A stretch of 23,097 nt of DNA, from NCBI GenBank assembly GCA_027575765.1, contig JANBPT010000786.1:1-23097 (forward strand), written 5' to 3'. The notes under the pieces were generated by a model that saw nothing but the letters and a program-made list of their open reading frames with translations, was not told where the DNA came from and ran no database searches. A program made the position numbers and the translations under genes. This stretch comes from Tieghemiomyces parasiticus. Lineage: Eukaryota > Kickxellomycota > Dimargaritomycetes > Dimargaritales > Dimargaritaceae. Of this stretch, positions 1-8,531 are shown in pieces; position 1 is the stretch's first letter, and each line of letters opens with the position of its first letter.

Positions 1-895
1 CCCCCGCCGCGGTTTGCACCCGCGCCATATTCATCACCCGGACCCTACACTGTCCCCTCCTTCCCGTCGTCAGCGTCTAGTTACCGTAAGCAATGGTTGC
101 CTTTTTTTCATCTTTTCATTCTACGCAGATTGGTGGCCGATAATTCCCACTGAATTATGATCGCCAAAAACGTGGTTAGTGGAAGTTATCTAACGACTAA
201 CTCCGTCTTTTATGCACCACTACTCCTAGCAGTCCCGCCAGACCCACGATATCCGCGCGGCATGTACCGGCCGCCGCCCTTCTAGGCCCATAGTGATGCG
301 CGAGTCGTCTGTTTAATTTCCTTTGCTTTTACGGGGCAGCGGTTACCCTTAGCGTGGCAAAAGGAGTTGTTTTTTTGCTCAAGCCCCGGACGACAGCCGA
401 CGCCTTAAGCTAAACCGCCACCTCACTTTTCGTCTCTTATTGTACTATTCCACCGAGGGTCATGCGCCATGGATGGAGGATCAGAAAAACTCCTGGCCAG
501 TCAACCCGTCCATCTTGAATAACTATCTCTGCAATCGTATGTTTTGGCGTTTCTACATTCACCGCTCTCTCCAACTCTCGCTCTACCTCACGATTCCACT
601 ATGCAGTGGCCCAGGTTGATCGCATCTTAACAATAAACTCTACCCGCTAGCTAGGCCAGCAGCTAACTAACTTCATTTAATAATCCTATACGGGATTAGA
701 TGGCTTAACCCCCATAACCAAAGGGCCCGTGTGTGTATGGACACCTCAAGATGGTAAAATACCCCCCTTTTTAATAGCAGTTATAATTTACGGGGAATAG
801 ATATGGCAAGTTATCTCCAGTGACAAAACCGACAAGGGCGCAGCTCATGAAGACGAGCGTGCGGGGTGGGAAAGTGGGTAACATGATACCGAGCA
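1..895. other. Intergenic region downstream of DCP1
   Basis: No open frame here has recognisable protein content on either strand, and I saw no RNA gene or repeat. The part next to DCP1 should hold that gene's 3' untranslated region. An ATTAAA poly(A)-signal variant lies on the minus strand at 775-770, about 120 nt past the DCP1 stop, and is the best candidate for its 3' end signal. The remainder is mixed-composition sequence without a visible feature. Confidence 0.6.
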
Positions 896-3304
896 CTATT
901 CGGCTTTGCAAGATTCGGCAGCCGAGGAAACGGCCGATACGTGATTTGAGGGGAACTCGGGAGCTGAGCTGGACGTCTCCGGCATAAACATACTCATGGG
1001 ACCGGACGGAGAGTAGGGATGGTGGGACTGACCACCATGATGGAACATGTGTGGGTGCGGCGGTACCTGGTGGGGGTGGTGGGGCGGGGGACCGCCAGGG
1101 AACGACATACCCGGTAAAAACTGCGGGGGCACGGGCAACATCACGTGGGGGTGGTGGTGGTGGGGAGGAAAGTGCGAGGGCAGCTGAGGGGGCAGCATCC
1201 CGCCGTGGTTCGGGAAATGAACGGTACGGTGGCAGTAGTCACGATACAGGTGGTCCATGAGCTGGCTATCGGTTTGGAGGGCGTGGAGTACCTGGATTTG
1301 AAACTCGTTGGGGGTGAGCAGAGAGGCGGAGGAGATGGAAGCCGATGCTGAGGCCGCACTGGCGGTGGAAGTAGGCGGAGGTGGTGCTGTCGAAGCTCCA
1401 TCGACACCACGCGATTTGGGGTCCGCCACCGTCGGCGAGCTGGCGCGGTTACCGGATGGCGATTGCTGTTGCTGCTGCTGTTGTTGAGCAACGAACGGGG
1501 GTACGGAGGAAAGCAGAGTGTTCACGAGGGACGCCGGCCAAGGGCCGAATGCCGCCGGAGGCGGTTGGTGCATATGCGACATTGCTGGCATCATCATCGG
1601 GAAGGACGGTGGCGGTATATGGGAGGGCAGGGGCGCCACAGGGAAGGACGAGTGTTCCGGCCCGGACGGGAACCCAGCCCCATTACCACTACCATGGGGA
1701 ACGTGCGCAGCGGGTGATTGGGTCGGGCTCGTCGCGGTCACGGCTACAGTCCCTCCGGTCTTGGCAGGGGCCGACGACTTGGCCGCTATGTTAACTCCCC
1801 CTTTGAGAGCGGCCAAAAGATCGGATGCGTTGCTATGCTGTGCTCTAGGGGCCTGATGAGAAGCTGAAACGGAAGCCTGTGCGGCGGCGGCAGCTTTCGC
1901 GGCCGAGCCTGAACCCGCACCCTTGAGGAGGGCCAAAAGACCCGCCGCCACCGGTGAAGTGACACCCGGGATGCTGGCCGCCAGGGGAGGCGCAGCAGCG
2001 GGTGCTTGGTTCGGGGCGGTTCCGTAGGGCGGCGGGGAACTCGGTATTTGGGTCTGGACTGGGGTCGAGTCGGTGGGGCTCTTGATGCGCATACCCGGGA
2101 AAAGCTGATTGATTAAACCAGACGAGGTGACAGTGGTAGCAGCTGGCTCCGGTGCGGAAACAGCGCTCGCAGGCTCGGCGGCCAGCAGAGGTTGGGCGGC
2201 CACCACGGCCGGATCCACCTTCTTGCTGTTCTTGCCGGCACCGCCACCACCACGGATGAGGTTAAGCAAATCCTGGCCGGTAGTCGTCGACTTGGGCGCG
2301 GGAGACCGCGCCCGCGACCCGGCACCGTCGCCGACTGGTTGCTTCTTCTTAGACTTGGACGGTGCTGGCGACGCCGTACGCTGACGGGCCCGTTCAAGCA
2401 TGCCTAGCAGGCCGTGGTTGGTCGGGGCGTCGGTTTCCGCACCAGAGGTCGGAGCAGCGGACGTATCCGAGGCGGCGACGGCACGGGCAGGTACGGATGG
2501 CGACATTGGGGGTGGTTGTTCTCCTAGGGTACGGAGCTGACTCATGGCTGCACCGATCCGCTCACGGTCGGCGGTCTCATAGACCCAAACGGCGTAAATG
2601 TTGTTATCCGGGGGTGGACCTGAGTCAGCGCTGGCTGCCATGGCAATCGCATTAGCCGTGGTAATGGCGGAAGCACCCGCGTTCATGTTGGCTGTCGTGC
2701 CGCTGGTTGCGCGGCTCCGTCCAGACGAAGTTGCCGGCTGACGTGATTTGGCCGAGTTGGCCTTGCTCTTTTTGGGCTTGGTAGCAGTACCACTCGAGGT
2801 GGCGGGTACGATATCGCCGGTACTGGTAAATATGTATTCCTCCAGGCCTGCTTCGCCGGCATTATCTGCACTGTCATCGTCCACGGCCGAGTCCAGTGAC
2901 TCTTCGGCGGAGGTCTCGGGCGACGGGGGCTCGCTGAACCGCGGACGAGGACTGGCCGGGGACCGCGGCGTGGGGACGTTGGCCGTGCGGGTATCCCGAA
3001 AGATGATAAAATCGGTGGTTGGCTGGACTTCCAGCGTGGGACGGAGGAATGCGCAGAAATTGGTGAGCGCCAGACGATTCATGACAAAGAACCCGTAATA
3101 CGGGGACCGGTTACGCTGAAAAAGAAACAAAGTGCCTTCAACGCCCTTCTTGGTCCACCCGCCCGATGCCGCGTCAAACTGGTATATCACCACGTGGCTC
3201 GACTGGTCGAGTATCTTGGTAATGGCCGCGTCGTGCCGCTGCAGCACGTTCAAATTGACCGAGTCTTTGGCCCGGCGGAGGCTCTTGGGTTCTTTACGAC
3301 TCAT
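896..3304 (-). CDS. DCP1: mRNA-decapping enzyme subunit 1 (Dcp1)
   Basis: An 802-residue protein in one exon. Dcp1 activates the Dcp2 catalytic subunit that removes the mRNA 5' cap, in the cytoplasm and P-bodies. The N-terminus shows the EVH1-fold Dcp1 signature: a helix around SVNLNVLQRHD (15-25), then VVIYQFD, VEGTLFLFQRNRSPYYGF (55-72) and FVMNRL (73-78), then TDFIIFRD (97-104). The last EVH1 strand and helix, IYAVWVYETADRERI (236-250), come only after about 130 low-complexity residues. LLGMLERARQR (299-309) matches the motif after the EVH1 domain in animal Dcp1. Four leucine-rich motifs follow (about 345, 396, 455 and 495), then a Q8 run (607-614). A trimerisation-type helix (SLLTPNEFQIQVLHAL, 661-676, continuing to about 694) and a Pro/His-rich tail end the protein. 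The start is the first in-frame ATG, in context GCCATGA. The family call is firm; the tail functions are inferred. Confidence 0.93.
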   Translation of the reverse strand: MSRKEPKSLRRAKDSVNLNVLQRHDAAITKILDQSSHVVIYQFDAASGGWTKKGVEGTLFLFQRNRSPYYGFFVMNRLALTNFCAFLRPTLEVQPTTDFIIFRDTRTANVPTPRSPASPRPRFSEPPSPETSAEESLDSAVDDDSADNAGEAGLEEYIFTSTGDIVPATSSGTATKPKKSKANSAKSRQPATSSGRSRATSGTTANMNAGASAITTANAIAMAASADSGPPPDNNIYAVWVYETADRERIGAAMSQLRTLGEQPPPMSPSVPARAVAASDTSAAPTSGAETDAPTNHGLLGMLERARQRTASPAPSKSKKKQPVGDGAGSRARSPAPKSTTTGQDLLNLIRGGGGAGKNSKKVDPAVVAAQPLLAAEPASAVSAPEPAATTVTSSGLINQLFPGMRIKSPTDSTPVQTQIPSSPPPYGTAPNQAPAAAPPLAASIPGVTSPVAAGLLALLKGAGSGSAAKAAAAAQASVSASHQAPRAQHSNASDLLAALKGGVNIAAKSSAPAKTGGTVAVTATSPTQSPAAHVPHGSGNGAGFPSGPEHSSFPVAPLPSHIPPPSFPMMMPAMSHMHQPPPAAFGPWPASLVNTLLSSVPPFVAQQQQQQQQSPSGNRASSPTVADPKSRGVDGASTAPPPPTSTASAASASASISSASLLTPNEFQIQVLHALQTDSQLMDHLYRDYCHRTVHFPNHGGMLPPQLPSHFPPHHHHPHVMLPVPPQFLPGMSFPGGPPPHHPHQVPPHPHMFHHGGQSHHPYSPSGPMSMFMPETSSSAPEFPSNHVSAVSSAAESCKAE

Positions 3305-4567
3305 GGCTATTGAGTGCGAAAGGGAGGAGAGGTGGATGGGTAGGGGCCCGGAGCGCGGGTGGGTATTTGTGAAGAGCGAGAGAGGGGGCGGATGCCGTTG
3401 GTGGTAGGGTGGGGTCCGAAATGACGCTGACGGATAGATGAGGAGAAATAGGGCAGCGTGGCAATAGTGGACAGTGGGCAAGCCAACTGTGAAGGGTAAG
3501 TGGGTTAGGGAAGGTAAGCCTTGCGCAGGGGGGTTGTAGGATGGCGACCCCTAAAAGACACGATGGGGGGGAGGTGGAAGGGCTTAAAGTTTGGACGTGA
3601 AGTACAGATGGGAAACAAGGAAAGAGGTTGTGGGTATGGGGGGACGCGAGGCTTTAGTGGTCAGGGAATGAGGTGAGGTGGGCCGTGAGGGCAGCAGGGA
3701 TGGGTGGACCAGTTGGGTTTGAAGAATGCCACGCCGATGCGCAATTTGAAACTGCCATAGGGCGTATAACTCGTACGCGTAGAGCCAACTGTAGAGTCGC
3801 GGGCGCAGCAGCTGCTGCGCAGGTCCAGAAATAGCGTGCGGAATTGGGCAGTGTTAGTCAAGGGTGGCTTTGTGTGGGGCAGTGAAGGATCCGGTTGTGA
3901 TTACGGTTCATAGCTCAATGGGCGAGGTTAGGTAAAAGCTAATAGGGTCGGCCGCAGGACACGGTAAGATGACTCGTAGCGATTTGGGCCTTGATAGACT
4001 TGGCAAGTGAAGCGACTGACCCGCCTCTACTCAGCTATAGTGAGGTAGTCCTTGGCAATCTATTGTGGCTATCGATCGACCATGCTTTGTGTCACTCCAC
4101 TTATCGCGCCGCTTAGACCTAGCGAGCAGAAATGAAGGACATTATCTTGTGCTCACCGCCGGGGTCTTGTCCCAGGGCTAGGGCTGAACCAGGCCATGTG
4201 CTGGATACATAACCGCACGCAATTAGTATTAGTTAGCAAGTTAGCATTTAGTATTTGTGGCATATGTCCCATGAATTTGCATTTCGATGGATAGAAAATT
4301 TGCGTTTTAACGAGCCGAGTCGTTTGCATGTGTACTGATGAACATAATTCAAAGTGAGAAACGTTGGCAGAATGGCAGAAGGTTGAGCTTATTAGTACGT
4401 TGTTTCACTACAGGCGGCAGTTATTCCATCTATTTCTTAGATGAGGCTTCCCTATCCAAGCAACTTACCCTAAGGGCGCCTCCCCTCCATTACATCGAAT
4501 GGAGAGTGGCCCAAGTACCTCGCTTTGATTACAACTTAGTCTTGTGTTAACAGGGCCGGAAAGTGTT
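3305..4567. other. Intergenic region upstream of DCP1
   Basis: This should contain the DCP1 5' untranslated region and promoter. The first ~180 nt upstream of the start remain open in the DCP1 frame but have no ATG, and they read as Pro/His/Ser-rich leader sequence without domain content. A 66-codon minus-strand frame at 3661-3861 does not resemble a known protein. The rest is unremarkable and AT-richer from about 4000 onward. No RNA gene or repeat seen. Confidence 0.5.
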
Positions 4568-5425
4568 TTATGGACCTGGTGGGGAACAGCCTTTGTGCTG
4601 ACACTTCACCCGTGGCTTCTGGTCAGCAGCAGTAGTGGTCTTGTACTTTACAGTCTTGGCAGGTGCCAGACCACCACCACCACCATCATCCTGGGACTTT
4701 GCACACCGGAACCACTCCGGAATCTCACCGTTGGCCCGGAGACTCAAGAGGGTCGTGGTGTAGTAAATACACGGGGGTTGAGAATACGATATAAAAGTAA
4801 AGGGTTATATGGCAGCCTGTCGCTTATTAAGGCGGCCAGTGGACAGATACTATATATCCATTCTGGCCTTGACTTCCAACCGTTGATGTGAAGTGGCAGC
4901 AGTGATGAATATACCATAGGAAAAACAGCAGGGAAAAACACAGCAGGAAGAAGACGAGAGGACACTGAAGCAGGATATCCCAAGAAAGACTAATCGTAGG
5001 CTAATGCATCAAACGGTGCAGGCGACTTCGATGGACTCAGCTTATCGTGATCGCTCCGAATCCAGGTGAGAGGTCGCTGTTAAAGCTGCAATCATAAGTT
5101 GGCGATTATTCCGACCACAATAATCAGAAATGGTGGTGAATAATATCCCAGATCAGTTTACAGCCCAGCCATCAATGGCATTGATCTCGGCTGGTATGGC
5201 AAGTAGCATCTACCTGGTACTGTCGGTGCAGCTCGAGGGCTTGGTGACATTAACAGCAACAGGCGCAACGCAGGATCCACCAGTTCTGGCTCTAAATGCG
5301 ACGACGCATACTGACTGGTCACAGCCCATGCAAACTACGCGTCACCCAAGACACACAGTTGGCGAGTGGGTACCACACAATTCCTCTCAGCAGGCGCACA
5401 AAAATCTGCTGCTATACGAACACCT
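4568..5425 (-). other. Possible cysteine-rich spliced gene or gene remnant
   Basis: Two GC-richer minus-strand segments look coding but have no clear ATG. The upstream segment (5213-5425) follows an acceptor-like ATTTTACAG. It reads ADFCAPAERNCVVPTRQLC before a stop at 5335. A second frame continues as VCMGCDQSVC and later GGSCVAPVAVNVT, ending at a CAG/GTAGAT donor-like site near 5213. A 47-nt intron (GTAGTT to TTTAG) would rejoin the frames, or this is a frameshifted relic. The downstream segment (4568-4804, ending in TAA) reads SLRANGEIPEWFRC, a glycine run, then KCQHKGCSPPGP. Cysteine spacing recalls fungal secreted cysteine-rich (Dickkopf-like) proteins, but I recognise no family with confidence. 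The plus strand is also open here, so chance remains possible. Confidence 0.22.
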
Positions 5426-5769
5426 CTGTAAAATATAGAAGGCCATATGGCGAAATTAAGCTCAAACAATGAGGTGTAGAGTGGTCAGCAGATCATATCG
5501 ATCAATTGGCCCGATCCCGGGGTCCTCCTATCCGTCATGAACCGGTAGGGCTAGCTAGCGAACGGCTAACATGTTATATTGTCACCGCCATCAACTGCCG
5601 TGCCGTACAATACCCAGTTTAATATAGACCATGTAAAATGGCAGGCATGCGCATAGCCTACAACAACTAACACTACACTTTATCATTCAATCCTCATGAG
5701 ATGGATGAGACCAAATACCCACCGAGAACACTTGTCCGCCACACGTTCCGATTTTGACCACCTCCTCCC
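5426..5769. other. Intergenic region downstream of the Ran-binding protein gene
   Basis: About 340 nt that should include the 3' untranslated region of the minus-strand Ran-binding gene. No AATAAA hexamer is visible on the minus strand close to the stop. No coding segment, RNA gene or repeat was recognised. Confidence 0.5.
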
Positions 5770-7663
5770 TCATTCGACTGTCGTCATCAGTCTGGCCTCG
5801 TCAATAGCGTCGTACAGTTGCTGGGCCAAGTCTCGGTTCTTACACTGGATAGGGGGCACGGGAAGTGGGGGGTATGTGTATCCAAAACGTCCATCAGTTA
5901 ATTATGATGAACTCACGTCCATAGGTATACCCTAAGAAACACCAAGGTTATCACCACCCTTCTTATTGCACTCAACCGCTAAAGAAAGTGTTACTTACCC
6001 GGATGGCATACCGCACGATAGCGTTATTTTCACCGACGACGCCGATACGCACAAACTTGTCCTGGGCGATCTCGGCGGACATCTGTTTGAAGATCTTGGC
6101 GTTGAGAATCACCCTGTGTACCGATTCCGAGCGCATGACTAGATCACGCAAAAAAACGCACGAGGAGGAAGGTAGGTGGTTAATAGGTTGAGCCGAATCA
6201 CTATAGGGCGGGCTATCCAGGATCAGTATGTCTAATAATTACAAATTTACCGTTGCCAATATATAGACATATATATGTTCCAGGGGTAGAGACAGCCATG
6301 TCTACCCTGGCCGATACTTACTTAACCGCGATACGGGCGGATCTGCAATACTCCGATTGACTTTGAGGATCCCAACGCCGCGCTCCCGCCAGATGAGCTG
6401 CTTGTCCATTTCGTACAGCTTGCAGTTGGTTGTGAATACCGTGGTCTCGCCCTCTTCGCCCGTCACGGTTTCGACGACTGGCAGACTGGGTTCCGGTGGG
6501 CCGACAAAAGCAATGTGACCGTTACCTTCTTCAGCCCCGCTATCGCTGGCACCATCACCCTCTTCATCATTACCATCATTGTTGTTGTCGTCGTCTTGGT
6601 TCTGATCGTCGGTACCGGAACCGTTTCCTTTACCCCGCTTCGCCCCCAGCTGTGCCGTCGTCGTCGTCGCCGCCGGCGTGGCAAAGATGCTGGTCCCGCC
6701 CGCCGGTTGGTTATTTGATACCGAGGCGAAGGATGCGAAGGTTTGGCCCGTGAATCCGGCCCCGAAGGTCGGCCGGGATGCGCCGTTTCCACTGGTACTG
6801 CTGAAGGCTGAAAAGCCCGCCGAGGTACTCGCAAAGGCCGGCGGACAGGTGGTAGCCAGGGTGGCGAATGGGGAAGGGGAAGGGCCCGAGGACCCCGCTA
6901 CCCCGGCAAAGGCGGGCCGTCCGGAGGAAGCCAGGGCGGCAAACGGCGACGGGCCCGGTACGAACCCTTTGCTGTTGGTGGACGTGGGCTCAGCCTCGGA
7001 CTTGGTCGCGATCTGGTCCTTGGTTTCGTCGGCCTTGTTTTGGGCACCCTTGCCCTCGGTGTTTTCTGTTGCCTCGGATTCGACCTTTCCGGTGGCCTCC
7101 TTGATCACCACTTCCTTGACCGCGACATCCGTCTGCGTAACAGTAGCAGGAGGATTTTCCTCGATTTCAGTAGCTTCTTGCACCAGTGCGGTCAAGCCGG
7201 CAACCTGATCGGCAGTATCATCCGCAGAATTGGTCGATGTAGGTTCAGTCTCAGCGTCACCAATCTGCACGGCCTCAGCCCCGTCTTCGCCTGCCTCAAC
7301 GGATGCGGGGGGCGACGATACGGTATATCCGGACGAAGTTTCATCGGTGACCAGCTTAACCTTCTTGGCAGGAGATGCGCTCTCTTCCTTCCCGCTGCCC
7401 AAGGCACTTTCCTCAGCGGCCGGGGCCCCCGTGCTGTCGTCCAGTACCTTGGCACTAGCATCCGGTGATCTGGCCCTGGTGCCATCGCCCTGGACCAGGG
7501 CTTCAGCACCTGCGGAATCACGGCGACGCTTCAGCGTGGCGGCTTGGTCGGCTGACGGCTCGGTGGAAGGGCTATCGGAGAGCGTAGCGGGGCTGGATGC
7601 ATCCACGGCTACCGGGACCTTCATGGTCTCTTGGTGCACCTCGGGCGCGTGGTCGGGAGACAT
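5770..7663 (-). CDS. YRB2: Ran-binding nuclear export cofactor, Yrb2/Hba1/RanBP3 family
   Basis: Three exons (7663-6322, 6138-5999, 5844-5770) give a 518-residue protein. The family are nuclear Ran-GTP-binding cofactors that assist Crm1/exportin-1 export. A C-terminal Ran-binding domain (about 393-518) shows [23 protein letters not shown], then [12 protein letters not shown] (425-436) at the exon 1 end. It continues across intron 1 as [22 protein letters not shown], then DKFVRI and RYAIR, and ends in exon 3 with [14 protein letters not shown]. The RVILNAKIF segment fits Yrb2/RanBP3 better than RanBP1 or Nup50. Residues 1-230 are disordered, with basic clusters KRRR (45-48) and PAKKVKL (98-104, c-Myc-like NLS). 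Residues 236-330 carry degenerate SPFA/FG-type repeats, followed by an acidic tract (351-382). Both introns start GTAAGT, and splicing preserves frame. The start is the first in-frame ATG; M14, with a better ACCATGA context, is an alternative. Confidence 0.88.
5845..5998 (-). other. Intron 2 of the Ran-binding protein gene
   Basis: 154 nt. The donor reads CGG/GTAAGT and the acceptor TATCCAG/TGT. A TTAACTGA branch-like sequence lies about 50 nt before the acceptor. Phase 0: it joins RYAIR to [10 protein letters not shown], restoring the last helix of the Ran-binding domain. Confidence 0.85.
6139..6321 (-). other. Intron 1 of the Ran-binding protein gene
   Basis: 183 nt. The donor reads TTAA/GTAAGT and the acceptor GATCTAG/TC. 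Phase 1: removal joins SRL to [10 protein letters not shown], which is the expected continuation of the Ran-binding domain. Reading through would stop after six unrelated residues. Confidence 0.87.
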
Positions 7664-8531
7664 GAGGGGCCGGTCGACAAACAAGAGGTTATCGAAATAG
7701 ATATAAAAAACGGTAAGGTATAGAGGTAAAAAGAAACAGCTAGGAAGCAAAAAATAGAACCAGCAGGTGTTGGTCGACAAAGGTTGGGGTCAGTAAGCCC
7801 GATTGTGGGTAAGCAGGTAGAGTACCCAGGGAAACAAGCCGGTATGGGATAGGGAGGGTGGAGAAAGATGCGGTGAATGTTGGTAATGCTAACGCGGTAT
7901 CGACCTGACGGGACATGGAGAGTAAGTTTGGTGGCACATAAAAAAACGGGCCTTCGGCAAAGCTCCTTTCAGTCTTGACAAACTCAAACTCATCGAAATG
8001 CGAGATTCTCTGGGCCACCCCAGTCAAGTCTGGACGACGGTGTTCGTGAGGGATAGGCGGAGAGTGGAAGACACACGGAGGTAGGTTTCTCCGACGCGTG
8101 AGGTTCCGCCCGCGTTAACAAGCGAGGCTTACTGGTGGAGGATGGCCACTGCCGATCCCACCGTCGGTGGCTGAAAGTAATGGCGGGGAGGGGGGGGGGA
8201 GTTTAGGCAGATAACCTTCATTATTCTAAACTAGGGATCTTCATACCGCACTAGCGGCTTACCGCAGGGCCTGCCGCCTCGATTGGGCTGGAAATCAGGG
8301 AAGGGGGAGGGGGGGAGTTGTAAGGACTGGAATGGTAACCGAGACTTGGACCTAATCCAACGCAGCTAAGTGTCCTTAAAAGAACAAAAATAAAAACTAT
8401 GGCTACCCCGCACATCCACGTTACACTCAAAGTTTATGCAATGCTACAATTTATTTTTAGAAGAATCACCCATGCCATTCGGGAGATATCCTGTGTCTCG
8501 GTCCTATCGCCAAGGCAACCCGCATAGCCCC
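7664..8531. other. Intergenic region between the NOSIP-like gene and the Ran-binding gene
   Basis: This holds the promoter and 5' leader of the Ran-binding gene and the 3' region of the NOSIP-like gene. Guanine runs occur on the plus strand at 8190-8199 and near 8305-8315, with clustered G tracts around 8184-8199. A minus-strand frame at 7740-8027 begins with an ATG and reads SHFDEFEFVKTERSFAEG, but it has no clean donor into the next gene and no recognised domain. Confidence 0.5.
8450..8455 (-). terminator. Poly(A) signal AATAAA for the NOSIP-like gene
   Basis: A canonical AATAAA hexamer on the minus strand, 77 nt downstream of the NOSIP-like stop codon, at a spacing normal for a short 3' untranslated region. 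Confidence 0.55.

Noticed and set aside
3305..3481. Upstream open extension of the Dcp1 frame
   Set aside because: It has no ATG. The canonical MSRKEPKSLRRA start at 3304 has a good context and fits the family, so the extension is most likely untranslated leader.
3661..3861. 66-codon minus-strand frame
   Set aside because: Protein-like in places, but no recognised domain, no splice partner, and it lies in the DCP1 upstream region.
4790..4797. TATAAAAG on the plus strand
   Set aside because: No plus-strand gene follows, and it overlaps the minus-strand candidate exon.
6463..7700. Long overlapping frames on both strands across the Ran-binding gene
   Set aside because: They arise from the GC-rich, stop-poor composition of exon 1. 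Only the minus-strand frame carries the Ran-binding domain and correct splice sites.
7740..8027. 95-codon minus-strand frame upstream of the Ran-binding gene, considered as an extra 5' exon
   Set aside because: There is no consensus donor into the next exon and no family similarity. The Ran-binding protein already has a plausible ATG.
8184..8199. G-rich tract as a possible quadruplex
   Set aside because: It is a long guanine run with poor loop structure. Isolated runs like this are common in this sequence, and no regulatory link is visible.
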